Shown here in pieces: positions 37,666-45,935 of a stretch of DNA of 64,000 nt. This DNA is from Vibrio salinus. Its GTDB lineage: Bacteria; Pseudomonadota; Gammaproteobacteria; Enterobacterales; Vibrionaceae. Every line of letters begins with the position of its first letter. The stretch's first letter is position 1. The notes below the pieces were generated by a model. It had not been told where the DNA came from. It was given only the letters and a program-made list of their open reading frames with translations, and ran no database searches. The stretch lies in assembly GCF_021272385.1 (NCBI RefSeq), contig NZ_JAJSDZ010000010.1, forward strand, positions 930,001-994,000. The letters run 5' to 3'. Both the position numbers and the translations under genes were made by a program.

Positions 37666-38808
37666 CTACTTTGCAATTTGAATGATTGTGTATTCACCAC
37701 CTCGCATGTCATCATATCTATCCGTTGTTCTGCGATCTTTGTGGCCTAATAGAACCTGAGTATCAATCCCAACTTTACGATACGATCGCTCAGCCAATGA
37801 TCTTATTTCGTGAAATGAAGGTTTGTTTTTCCATTTTAAGCCAGTTAAATCTCTTGCAATAGCGAAGTGGTGGGTTACCCTGTTTACGTCAACTCTGTCA
37901 CCGGGCTTGACCGTGTACACACGTTTTGTCTGGTGAATAACGTATTTAGAAACAACACCGCTTTGTCGACAATCTGAAATTATCTCTCCAAGACTTCTAT
38001 TAATAAGCGGGTTTGTCAGCTCAAGAGGAAAGGCAAGCTTGGTTTTTCTTTTTGATTTGCTCGTCGCTACATAAAGAAAACCGTCTTTAATATCTCTGAA
38101 TTTCAGTGCGCAAACATCTTCCCGGCGCAATCCCGTTGTTAATGCTAACAAGGCTGCATTTGTGGTGTATCTTGGTGCGTTCTTGAGTAAGCTTTCATAT
38201 ATGATAGGCCAGTCAGATTCTTTGAGTCTTTCTCTTTTGACTTCAACTCTTGGAGGTTTGGTGGCTAAAGCTGGGTTATATCCGGCGTCAACTTCTCCAG
38301 CGTGTTGAGCTTCTTTGAATAAGTCGATCCATACCGATCTAAGTACTTGCGACATTCTAGACTTGCCTTCAGATTTGTACTCATCGATGATTGTTGCCAG
38401 AGTTTTTGTATCAAGCTCTTTTATTCCAGTCGTTTTACACCTTCCAATTAATACGTTAATGGCAGATCTTCTAGACTTAAACGTGGATTCAACGATTTCA
38501 CCAACTGTGAGTCTTTCTTTTTGAATTGATAAATATCGTTCACACCATTTGCCTGTAGATATACCGGTTGTTTTGATAGTTACCTGGTTTGAGTTAATGA
38601 TATGCTGATATTGTTCTGTTAGTTGCTCATATATTAAACGGTTAAGTTCTTTCGAGGCCAGGATAGCCTTTTTCTTGTCTGATCCAAGGCCATGAAATTT
38701 ACCGGTTCTTGGGTCCCTATATTGGTAATAAACCTTGCCGCTTCTCTTATCTAATTTCTGGTATAAGTTTTCTACATCTATTTTATGAGTTCGGGGTCGT
38801 GCAGCCAT
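37666..38808 (-). CDS. int: Prophage tyrosine recombinase (integrase)
   Basis: This 380-residue protein has an N-terminal arm-binding beta-sheet domain (KLDKRSGKVYYQYRDPRTGKFHGLGSD), a core-binding helical domain and a catalytic domain with Arg in TTGLRREDVCALKF, HEIRSLAER (His-x-x-Arg), LLGHKDRRTTDRYDD (His and nucleophile Tyr). It integrates and excises the prophage. It lies at the left end of the phage, transcribed outward, and overlaps the start of the xis-like gene by 26 bp. Confidence 0.95.
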   Translation of the reverse strand: MAARPRTHKIDVENLYQKLDKRSGKVYYQYRDPRTGKFHGLGSDKKKAILASKELNRLIYEQLTEQYQHIINSNQVTIKTTGISTGKWCERYLSIQKERLTVGEIVESTFKSRRSAINVLIGRCKTTGIKELDTKTLATIIDEYKSEGKSRMSQVLRSVWIDLFKEAQHAGEVDAGYNPALATKPPRVEVKRERLKESDWPIIYESLLKNAPRYTTNAALLALTTGLRREDVCALKFRDIKDGFLYVATSKSKRKTKLAFPLELTNPLINRSLGEIISDCRQSGVVSKYVIHQTKRVYTVKPGDRVDVNRVTHHFAIARDLTGLKWKNKPSFHEIRSLAERSYRKVGIDTQVLLGHKDRRTTDRYDDMRGGEYTIIQIAK

Positions 38809-39025
38809 TTTTAAAGATCCTTTCTACAAGGGGGTCTGATATTGATTTGTTCTGAGATTGGGGTAGACCGGTAAAAACTGCATCAGATTTCACCATCCAC
38901 CGGCCGGCCATTTTAACTGGCTTCGGTTGGATTTGGTTCGTCTTTATATACGATGTAATCGTTCCGCTGCTTGGGACGAAGGAAAAGGTTTTTTGAAACC
39001 ATTCACGAATGGGCATGTATTTCAT
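38783..39025 (-). CDS. Excisionase-like protein
   Basis: This 80-residue winged-helix-type protein (MPIREWFQKTFSFVPSSGTITSYIKTNQIQPKPVKMAGRWMV) matches the pattern of phage excisionases: short helix, turn, then a basic strand with a conserved Trp. Its 3' end overlaps int, the usual xis-int arrangement. The ATG at 39025 with GGAG six bases upstream is chosen over the first ATG at 39052. It would bend attL/attR for excision. Confidence 0.72.
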   Translation of the reverse strand: MKYMPIREWFQKTFSFVPSSGTITSYIKTNQIQPKPVKMAGRWMVKSDAVFTGLPQSQNKSISDPLVERIFKNGCTTPNS

Positions 39026-39160
39026 ATGGATCTCCGTTGGAAGTTTCGGCAATAAAAACTCATGAATACGGTGGGTGAGAGATTGGGAAATTTTTAATTA
39101 AATGTAGGAAAGGTATTTGTTTACGTTCTGGCGATTACTTAAAACTGTAAAAGCTTATTT

Positions 39161-39811
39161 TCATGTATACTCCTCTTTCACTTCATTACCCCAACAATCC
39201 CAACCAATCCGCCTTTTTCTCGAAAAAAGTTCTATTCGTTCAATGTGTTTACCGTATAAGCGATCAATCCTTTCATATGCTTCTGGTGGCTTTGCGCTGT
39301 GAATGTATTCCCGGGTTTCTGGATTAATAGGCATTGGAGCTTTAATCAGGTTACTGACGCCCTTATCTCTGATTAACCGCTCCCGGCTTCCGTTGTAAGC
39401 AATTAAAGCCGATTCAGTACCAGCGCGAGTATGAGCACCCATTCCGAAATTCGTTTTTCCATTTTTGGTGAGCTTTTCCCAAACAATTCCGTTTATGTTT
39501 GAGAATTTTTTAAATCCCCAGGCTTTTGCAAGTTGAAGGGCTTCATCCGGCATCGAACTCAGATACCACATAACCAAAACAGCATCCGGCTTAAGCATGT
39601 AACGAACCGGTAAACACATTAATTGGTACAAATCCATTGTTGGGTATTGATTTGCAGCCCCGGATTTCATTGAGCCGCCAGTTTTAATACTGTTTAGCTT
39701 CCATGGTGGATCGGCATAAATGAGCGTGTATTTTTTATCTGTATTGAATATATCGACAAATTCACCACTAAAGCATTTTGGATGCCTTAGAGGTTGATAG
39801 TGTTGGTTCAT
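39161..39811 (-). CDS. MT-A70 family adenine-N6 methyltransferase
   Basis: This 216-residue protein has the catalytic DPPW motif (residues 34-37 in LIYADPPWKLN) and an MT-A70-type helical region with VLVMWYLSSMPDEALQLAKAWGFK. It methylates adenine N6 in DNA, probably protecting phage DNA from host restriction or changing regulation. The start at 39811 is just after the upstream gene; an ATG at 39865 would overlap it by 44 bp. It is paired with a cytosine methyltransferase. Confidence 0.88.
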   Translation of the reverse strand: MNQHYQPLRHPKCFSGEFVDIFNTDKKYTLIYADPPWKLNSIKTGGSMKSGAANQYPTMDLYQLMCLPVRYMLKPDAVLVMWYLSSMPDEALQLAKAWGFKKFSNINGIVWEKLTKNGKTNFGMGAHTRAGTESALIAYNGSRERLIRDKGVSNLIKAPMPINPETREYIHSAKPPEAYERIDRLYGKHIERIELFSRKRRIGWDCWGNEVKEEYT

Positions 39812-39821
39812 GATTTGCTGC

Positions 39822-41366
39822 CTATGCTGCAATTTGATTAGGTGTGATATGTAGATTGGCTTCAACCAGAGCTTGTGCTACTGGAGGACAAACCGCATTA
39901 CCGCACCTGTTTACTTGTGAACTTTTTGATAGTTTTTTACCGTTGCTGTTATGAGATATTTTGTAATCTTTCGGAAAACCCATGGCGGAAAAAAGTTCGT
40001 GAGGTTGTAGCATTCTCATGCCTATATCTACAATCTGATAACTTTCTCCTTTCACCGTAACCAAAGCAAAACGGTCTTTAGTTGTTACCGTCCCTAATGG
40101 ACTATTTAAAGATTCACCTTCACCAGTTCCATAATATTTCATTAGAAAAGCTCTAACTTCGCCTAAATGGAAGCCTCCGGCTGAAATCGTATGAAGTGGT
40201 TCATCCACTCCGTGACCAACATTGTCACCACGCATTTTTACAATATGGCTTGTTATGAGTGCGCATTTCCCGCCGCCGCCACAGGTTATGGTTCCAAGAG
40301 GCTCGTCAATGCGGTTTCCTTCACTGTTTCCGAACTGGCGATCAATTGTTGCTGAGACTAAGGCAAAGTGACCGCCCTTTACTTCTGCACAAATGGTTCT
40401 TAATGGTTCATCAATTGGCATGTTTCTCTGGCTTGAGCCGTTTGCGTGTTCTGTTATAAACGAAATATTGTGACGGTCAGAAACGATATACGGATTTTCA
40501 TTTTCAATGACAAATTTCTTAATGCCTTTAAAAATTCGTTGCATGGTTTTTTCAGCCAAAGGCTTTTTACGTCCAAAAATACTTAGAACAGGAAGAGACC
40601 AGTCTATGACATGTTCAGCCGTGGTTTTGTAAGGTAATAATCCAGATCCGTCCGGGCCGTGTGTTGGTTTAGGCCAATGTATTTTGTGTCCATCATTCCT
40701 AGCTCCGATATACAAACGAAGCCTGGTTGTTGGAACTCCATAATCTTTTGCGCTAATTAGCTTATATTCAAGCGTATAGCCTAGACCTTTTACAATGGCC
40801 TTATATATTTTTAGCTTCTGATTTATATCGTATTTACAGCGAAATAATGAGTGGTAGATATCACTCCATACCGGACTATCTTTTTCTAATCCGATTGTAA
40901 GTGCCTTTAAAAACCCCCTGAAAGTTTCTCCTTTTTTATTCTTGTCGGGTTTAAAAACACCGGGTTCTATTTCTATTAACGGCCCCCAATCTTTAAATTC
41001 TTTGACGTTTTCTAAATTAAAGATACGCACAGGAACCAGCGCGCACCATTTAATGACAATCCAAGCCAAGCCACGTATATTTTTTTCTACTGGCTTGCCG
41101 CCCTTAGCGATACTGAAATGTTTGCAGTCCGGACTAAACCAAGCATAACCGACCGGGCGACTGGCGCAGGCCTCTACAGGATCAACGTCCCAAACAGACT
41201 CACAATAATGCTTTGTTTCTGGATGGTTCATTTTGTGCATATCAATGGCTGCTGGATCGTGATTTATTGCTATATCTACATGAGTGTTCAGCCCCAATTC
41301 CATCCCGGTAGACGCACCGCCGCCACCGGCGAAGTTATCAACTACTATTTCACCTGGTAGTAACAT
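39822..41366 (-). CDS. DNA cytosine-C5 methyltransferase
   Basis: This 514-residue protein has motif I NFAGGGGASTGMELG, motif IV with catalytic Cys81 in FSPDCKHFS (PDC rather than the common PCQ/PCN), motif VI ENV (119-121), and the late motifs around VPTTRLRLYIGAR and the C-terminal RCGNAVCPPVAQALVEAN. The approximately 270-residue middle holds the target-recognition region with repeated DEPL.TI segments. No cognate restriction enzyme is nearby, so it is an orphan phage methylase, probably anti-restriction. Confidence 0.92.
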   Translation of the reverse strand: MLLPGEIVVDNFAGGGGASTGMELGLNTHVDIAINHDPAAIDMHKMNHPETKHYCESVWDVDPVEACASRPVGYAWFSPDCKHFSIAKGGKPVEKNIRGLAWIVIKWCALVPVRIFNLENVKEFKDWGPLIEIEPGVFKPDKNKKGETFRGFLKALTIGLEKDSPVWSDIYHSLFRCKYDINQKLKIYKAIVKGLGYTLEYKLISAKDYGVPTTRLRLYIGARNDGHKIHWPKPTHGPDGSGLLPYKTTAEHVIDWSLPVLSIFGRKKPLAEKTMQRIFKGIKKFVIENENPYIVSDRHNISFITEHANGSSQRNMPIDEPLRTICAEVKGGHFALVSATIDRQFGNSEGNRIDEPLGTITCGGGGKCALITSHIVKMRGDNVGHGVDEPLHTISAGGFHLGEVRAFLMKYYGTGEGESLNSPLGTVTTKDRFALVTVKGESYQIVDIGMRMLQPHELFSAMGFPKDYKISHNSNGKKLSKSSQVNRCGNAVCPPVAQALVEANLHITPNQIAA

Positions 41367-41381
41367 TGTTAAATTCCTGAA

Positions 41382-41546
41382 TTATTGCTGAGCAGAAAAT
41401 TGATTTAATACTTTTTTTGCGTCAGCAATTGATTTTTTTGAGTGATTTGATAAGAGATTTTGAAGAGTGGATATAAGAGTTATTTTGTCTGATTCAGCCA
41501 GTTCGAGCTTGCCTGTAAGATTTTCGATTATATCGGTGTCTTTCAT
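41382..41546 (-). CDS. Small phage protein, 54 aa
   Basis: The ATG overlaps the upstream stop as ATGA (41543-41546) and has AAGGA nine bases ahead. The product is acidic-basic mixed and helical, starting MKDTDIIENLTGKLELAE. Its tight coupling within the early leftward operon supports it as real. No family was recognised. Confidence 0.6.
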   Translation of the reverse strand: MKDTDIIENLTGKLELAESDKITLISTLQNLLSNHSKKSIADAKKVLNQFSAQQ

Positions 41547-42109
41547 GGCTGTTGTTCCTTCTCAGCAAGGCTCATAATCCATTTTCTAAGCTCTTTCATT
41601 TGTGGGGACCAATAAGCTGATTCGACATGTGTGTATAACTTAGGGTGATGGTGCTGTTTACGCCTTATAAACCAGTTTGCATCTTCTTCGGTTAAATGGG
41701 TGGATATGACCTTTTCGATTTCTTGACAGTGAATCAAAGATAAATCAACCGGCAGCTCATCAATACAGGGATTAAAATAGGCCAGAAAAGAGTTAATGAA
41801 TGCACGTTTTTCATATTTTCCTGAGTCATTCACTACGTCATAAAGGTCACACCATTCATCGCACCAACTTTTATGGTTACTGAGTAGGTAGGATGCAAAA
41901 GATTCGAAAGATGCATCCATATCAGAGCGATATACGCACTGACCGTTCATATCCATAATTTCAATATGATGCTCATTAATCCCTTCTTCTGTAGCAACGT
42001 AGTCTTTGCACCTAACTTGCCATATGGGAGCAGCTGTTCCGCGATTGTTTTGCTTGCGCATTTGTTTTGACATTTCCATTAGGAAATACGGGATTTCACA
42101 TTCCATCAT
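41543..42109 (-). CDS. Phage early-operon protein, unknown function
   Basis: This 188-residue soluble protein is rich in Cys, His and Trp (CDEWCDLYDVV, RRKQHHHPKLYTHVESAYW) without a clear zinc motif spacing. It lies between the DUF2303 gene and the 54-residue ORF in the leftward operon. No family was recognised. Confidence 0.65.
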   Translation of the reverse strand: MMECEIPYFLMEMSKQMRKQNNRGTAAPIWQVRCKDYVATEEGINEHHIEIMDMNGQCVYRSDMDASFESFASYLLSNHKSWCDEWCDLYDVVNDSGKYEKRAFINSFLAYFNPCIDELPVDLSLIHCQEIEKVISTHLTEEDANWFIRRKQHHHPKLYTHVESAYWSPQMKELRKWIMSLAEKEQQP

Positions 42110-42170
42110 TACCTCTAACTGTGAATATCTGTAGAAATAAACAAGGCCACAAGCAGCCTTGTTATTGAGG

Positions 42171-42989
42171 CTATTCGCTGAAAGAACCGATAAATGTAGC
42201 TACGTCGATTTCTTCTTCTTTGAACTTGCCAGTAAGAATATCCATGAACTGAACACCCATTTCCTCCTGATGTTGTTCAAGATTTTTAATCCGCAAAATT
42301 AACGTTTCATTACCGATTGTGCTCATACGCATCTCAAATACCCGCTCAGGGAGACCGAGATAGGGCTCGCATTTAAATTTAAATACGGCTGGCATTGGAA
42401 GTTCGTCTTTGGTGCGGACAGCTATTGATTCATATTCGGACTGTCGTTGGCTGAAATCATCAACACTTGACTCTCTACCAGCCCTGGCTTCAAAGTTCAT
42501 ATTTCGAACTGCTGCTGATGCAATTGGAATTTCTATTTTCGAACCATCAACGGCGAACACTTCTAAGAAAACAGCATAGTCTTCTATCCATTCGGCCAGT
42601 TGTTTTTGCCCGCAACGTTCTTCATTGATAGCAGTCAATGCATTGAATGCGGCGGTAGCTTTTAGGGCCAAGGATGCTTTGTGATAACAGTGTCCTGGAT
42701 TTTCCTTTGTGCCTAAGTCAAAAATGGTTCTTCCTGTCATTTTGGAAGCATCAATAAAGCATTCGTTACCCGGTTGCGCGTATTTTTCGTTATACCGGAT
42801 GAATTCATCGATATTTGCCGTTTTCATCCAACCACGAAATTGATTTCGCTCCGGCATAAACTGTTCAAGACTTTCAACGTAGAAATCTTTCGGAAAAACT
42901 GCGACCGGGAATTTGGCGGTTTCTAATTGTTTGAGCAGTTCTGGGATATTAGCAGTCTCTTGGATCTGCATAATTGCTGATTTATCCAT
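42171..42989 (-). CDS. DUF2303 family (YfdQ-like) phage protein
   Basis: This 272-residue protein matches the DUF2303/YfdQ pattern: a FRGWMKTANIDEFIRYNEKYA segment, CFIDASKMTGRTIFDLG, HCYHKASLALKATAAFNAL and the QLAEWIEDY region. YfdQ is a prophage protein of unknown role (E. coli length about 274). It lies in the early leftward operon next to a 129-residue protein that commonly accompanies it. Confidence 0.8.
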   Translation of the reverse strand: MDKSAIMQIQETANIPELLKQLETAKFPVAVFPKDFYVESLEQFMPERNQFRGWMKTANIDEFIRYNEKYAQPGNECFIDASKMTGRTIFDLGTKENPGHCYHKASLALKATAAFNALTAINEERCGQKQLAEWIEDYAVFLEVFAVDGSKIEIPIASAAVRNMNFEARAGRESSVDDFSQRQSEYESIAVRTKDELPMPAVFKFKCEPYLGLPERVFEMRMSTIGNETLILRIKNLEQHQEEMGVQFMDILTGKFKEEEIDVATFIGSFSE

Positions 42990-43041
42990 GATGTTTTTCT
43001 CTTTGATAGATGTGTGGTTAAAAAATACAGTAGAGGGGGGA

Positions 43042-43431
43042 TTAGCGGACTTCTTGTAGTTTACGATCGTTAAGATTTAACTGACCTTTAATGTCTTCCA
43101 TTGGCCTGTCATAAGTCAGCTTGCCGTTTTTGCCTATAAATGCGAGGGAGGTATATTTAAAATCTTCCGATTTATTACCGTTTGCCTTAGGTTCTTTTAC
43201 TGAAATTGAACATGCAATTTCAGCCATTTCATTATTGGTACCCATTGGCTTTAATTTCATATTTAACTTAACTTCGCCCGGTTTATCGTTATGAGAAACC
43301 GCGCGAGCAACGTTAGTCAGTGCAAGACCGACAACATTGGCAATTACACCTGCGTCAAGATCTTGCATAAGTTTTGGAAAATTGGTGTTGGTTTCTTCAA
43401 TACTCAAATTTCCTTTTTCCTGTTCAGACAT
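43042..43431 (-). CDS. Hypothetical phage protein, 129 aa
   Basis: This soluble acidic protein starts MSEQEKGNLSIEETNTNF and has a beta-rich middle (EVKLNMKLKPMGTNNEMAEIACSISVKEP). It is adjacent to the DUF2303 gene, where prophages often keep a small partner. Function is unknown. Confidence 0.65.
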   Translation of the reverse strand: MSEQEKGNLSIEETNTNFPKLMQDLDAGVIANVVGLALTNVARAVSHNDKPGEVKLNMKLKPMGTNNEMAEIACSISVKEPKANGNKSEDFKYTSLAFIGKNGKLTYDRPMEDIKGQLNLNDRKLQEVR

Positions 43432-43464
43432 AGAAAGTCCTCTTGTGGTTAAAGTGCTGGTGGA

Positions 43465-43839
43465 TTAATCGATCAGGCTTGAAATGGTGATTGGTTGTTC
43501 TTTCAATTGCTCAAGGAACTCAGCAAAGAAACGATCATCATTTTCCTGAACAAACTTTTTGAGATAGTCAGACAGATATTGCTTCTGCTGATACAAGACT
43601 GTTTGAGAGGGGTCATTTGGATTAATAGGCATAGTGATTAAATGCTTTATCAATCCAGTCATTAACTGGGCACCGCCATCAGTTTTACATAGGTACTGAA
43701 AGAAATCGCCGATGCTTGAATGACAGAATTCCCGGTTATGGAACATTTGAAAAATACCTTTTGTAAGGTAGTCCTGATAGTTCTGAATTAGTAGGGTGGG
43801 GATAGTATCGATATTATCCTGAACAGGTTTATTTAACAT
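43465..43839 (-). CDS. Hypothetical phage protein, 124 aa
   Basis: First gene of the leftward early operon, with AAGGA seven to eight bases before its ATG and a 530-bp leader ahead. The product is helical and soluble (NYQDYLTKGIFQMFHNREF, YQQKQYLSDYLKKFVQENDDRFFAEFLEQL). No family was recognised. Confidence 0.65.
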   Translation of the reverse strand: MLNKPVQDNIDTIPTLLIQNYQDYLTKGIFQMFHNREFCHSSIGDFFQYLCKTDGGAQLMTGLIKHLITMPINPNDPSQTVLYQQKQYLSDYLKKFVQENDDRFFAEFLEQLKEQPITISSLID

Positions 43840-44264
43840 GACGTTATCCTTGCTGGTGGTGCAGTGGTTGGGTATTGTGAAATTCCTCTAATGCAGTTTC
43901 ATTAGGCTTTGTCGGCATATTCCTTAGTCCACTGTCCGAGCATTAAAGGGATTTCAAAATAGCTCTGTTTCTAAAGCCAAATAGTTCTCTACCTAACCGC
44001 CGAGACAGGCGGGGTTGTGTACATAACTGGGTCATCCACTCGGTTAAGCCATATCAGCAAATGCCATTCCATTATCTATAGGTAAGACACCCGGTCGCCA
44101 TTAGTGGCACACAAGTCTGTTTCAGTGAATTTCTGTCCTCCGTCACTGGATTACTCGGAGTGAACCTGGCCCGGTAGATTAACCGCCGGGATAATCGTTC
44201 ATAGTACGTATTGTTAAAGAACATGTCAGTTTGAGAATAATTTCTCCGTTTTGATGCTCATAAA
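43840..44264 (-). promoter_or_regulatory. Structured leader of the phage leftward operon
   Basis: About 400 bp between the leftward promoter region and the first early gene holds no large ORF but several hairpins. CCCGG/CCGGG lies at 44170-44190, an AACC-GCC/GGC-GGTT stem with bulge at 43995-44016, and TCACT/AGTGA at about 44144-44164. The 9-mer CGGCGGTTA (minus strand) occurs twice, at 44180-44188 and 43994-44002. A boxA lies near its start. The layout suggests a leader RNA with antitermination or RNA-based control. A 27-codon ORF is also possible on the minus strand near 44050. Confidence 0.5.
44212..44223 (-). promoter_or_regulatory. boxA antitermination element
   Basis: On the minus strand the sequence reads TGTTCTTTAACA, one base from the ribosomal boxA TGCTCTTTAACA. 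It is about 45 bp downstream of the leftward operators, the position of nut-site boxA in lambdoid phages. It should load NusB/S10 on the early transcript; no separate N-type protein was recognised. Confidence 0.65.
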
Positions 44265-44304
44265 TGTACCATAAGTTCAATTTAAGTAAAGTACTAAAAG
44301 TTCA
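44265..44304. promoter_or_regulatory. Two phage repressor operators at the leftward promoter
   Basis: TGTACCATAAGTTCA (44265-44279) and AGTACTAAAAGTTCA (44290-44304) match the dyad TGTAC-N5-GTTCA, centres 25 bp apart. The same motif flanks cI/cro three more times. A leftward promoter (TTTACT, 16 bp, TACATT) overlaps them, so they act as OL. Confidence 0.65.
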
Positions 44305-44324
44305 TTTTTATTCGGTGGGTATAA

Positions 44325-44349
44325 AAAAACCGCTATGAAAGCGGTTTTT
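44325..44349. terminator. Terminator of the cI operon
   Basis: AAAAACCGC/GCGGTTTTT with a 7-base loop has T-runs on both strands. It lies just after the DUF3037 stop, separating the lysogeny operon from the leftward early promoter. Confidence 0.85.
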
Positions 44350-44372
44350 GCTGAAATATATTTGTATGTTAA

Positions 44373-45209
44373 TTAACGAAGTTCAAAGTCTCTAGAATCA
44401 ATGTCTGGGGTGGCAAATCTAAGAATTTCACTTTTTCTATCATACGGGATAATGTTAACACCTAAAGCTTTCATTCCTTTCTCTACCGATTCAAAAGCTT
44501 TCAGAGCTTCATCTAATTTTGATTTTGGCTTTTCAATCGTAAACAAGAAATTAGATGGCTCAATAGTCTGGGCATCTAACGCGTGTCTGACACGAGAAAC
44601 CCATTTGTCACCGTGATCGGCTATCTCTATAGGCTTGTTTTGGTTAAAGGCCATAGGCTTGATTGCTCTTAACTTAGTGTCAACCTCAGTAGCTAGCGGA
44701 ACATTAAACTGTCCGAAATTAGTAGCAAGAGAATGCTCTTTATATTCAAAAGGAAGTTTACGAAAACTGTTTTTTAATTCCCGAACCATAACTCGTTCTC
44801 GAATTTCTTTTGGTACCTTCAGATCCCTTCCTATAAACGTACTATAAAGGTCTTCAAGTGCTTTTTGTGGTTGCTCAGTTAACATCATTCCTGATTCACT
44901 AAACGTCATAACTCCTTCACGTTGTCGGGTTAATTCGTTCATGATTGTATCAAGGTTAGTTGGGTCCGCATCCCGAGCGTATTCCTGAATTCTGCGTAAC
45001 TCTAGATCCATAAAATGACGGGCTGTCTTGTATAGATTGCCGTCTAAGTCATCAAAGAAATTATTGATCCGGCTAAATGGTGTTGGTGCTAGTTTGGTTA
45101 GCACTTCTCTTTTTTCGCTATTCCAAATGACTACACCTACATTTGCAAATTCCTGTGTTTCTGAGAACGGCATGAAACGTACAACTGCATATTCAACGAA
45201 TGCTTTCAT
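44373..45209 (-). CDS. DUF3037 family protein
   Basis: This 278-residue protein opens FVEYAVVRFMPFSETQEFANVGVVIW, the DUF3037 signature. A helical middle and a beta/alpha C-terminus ending with RFATPDIDSRDFELR follow. Function is unknown. The ATG at 45209 overlaps the HipA-like stop (ATGA) and has GGGAGG seven bases upstream, so the two are translated together. It belongs to the operon cI-HipA-DUF3037 and would be expressed in the lysogen. A toxin/antidote or defence role is inference. Confidence 0.8.
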   Translation of the reverse strand: MKAFVEYAVVRFMPFSETQEFANVGVVIWNSEKREVLTKLAPTPFSRINNFFDDLDGNLYKTARHFMDLELRRIQEYARDADPTNLDTIMNELTRQREGVMTFSESGMMLTEQPQKALEDLYSTFIGRDLKVPKEIRERVMVRELKNSFRKLPFEYKEHSLATNFGQFNVPLATEVDTKLRAIKPMAFNQNKPIEIADHGDKWVSRVRHALDAQTIEPSNFLFTIEKPKSKLDEALKAFESVEKGMKALGVNIIPYDRKSEILRFATPDIDSRDFELR

Positions 45210-45922
45210 TTTATTGCCTCCCAAAAGTCATCAGATTTGTATCTATTAAGTATAGGTTTAATTTCAGCATCAATTTTTTCCAGAGAGTAGCCTTCCAACC
45301 AATCATCAGGGACGGAGTTAATAGCAGCGTCTAAAGCAAGTAATGACTTTGCAAATAATTCTTCGTATCTCTGGCGCTCTATATCAAACAATGTAGCCCA
45401 TTTCTTTTTTGTGGAACAGACATGAAGAGCCTTATGTTGCTTGATATCAAAGTCGGCGTCAAAGGCTAAATTGTGATCTATAACAACAGGTTTACCAGAT
45501 GATTGATGAATAAAGAAATTTGGATTACCGCCAAAACCTGTTAGGTTTCTATCCGCATTTTGTATCCAATAATCAAAAATATAAAGATCATTGATAAGTT
45601 GCTGATCAAGATTTTTTAGGGTTGAAGGCGTGACATCCTGAATATTTTCAATAAAACTGGACGCAAAATTATATTCAAACAAGTCACGTTTACTTTGTAG
45701 TGGAGTGTCGGCCCACGCAACTGAATAATTGGGGATGGGTAAGCCGAATTCGGTACCTAATGTGGCACATATCCATTCTTTAACCAATCCTTCTCGAGTA
45801 GCATTTTCACCCTTTACGATATGTTGGTTTTGATTATCATCTTTACACAGATATGGAGTTGTTCGTCCTTGCTTCATTTCACGGATAACCTGAGAAATGC
45901 ATATTTCATCTTGCTTAGCCAT
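45206..45922 (-). CDS. HipA-like kinase
   Basis: This 238-residue stand-alone kinase domain is related to HipA. The catalytic loop is FDYWIQNADRNLTG (Asp124-Arg-Asn126), the metal-binding motif is VIDHNLAFD (Asp149), and N-terminal HIVKG supplies the ATP-site Lys. It lacks HipA's N-terminal subdomain and no HipB partner is present; its neighbour is DUF3037. HipA proteins phosphorylate targets such as tRNA synthetases. It lies 13 bp after cI, so repressor and kinase share a transcript. The ATG at 45922 is preferred to a TTG three codons upstream. Confidence 0.78.
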   Translation of the reverse strand: MAKQDEICISQVIREMKQGRTTPYLCKDDNQNQHIVKGENATREGLVKEWICATLGTEFGLPIPNYSVAWADTPLQSKRDLFEYNFASSFIENIQDVTPSTLKNLDQQLINDLYIFDYWIQNADRNLTGFGGNPNFFIHQSSGKPVVIDHNLAFDADFDIKQHKALHVCSTKKKWATLFDIERQRYEELFAKSLLALDAAINSVPDDWLEGYSLEKIDAEIKPILNRYKSDDFWEAIK

Positions 45923-45935
45923 CTGTCTCAACCAT

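Noticed and set aside
43840..44372. Possible tRNA or tmRNA in the structured phage leader
   Set aside because: No cloverleaf, anticodon arm or T-loop sequence could be formed; hairpins are unrelated to tRNA.
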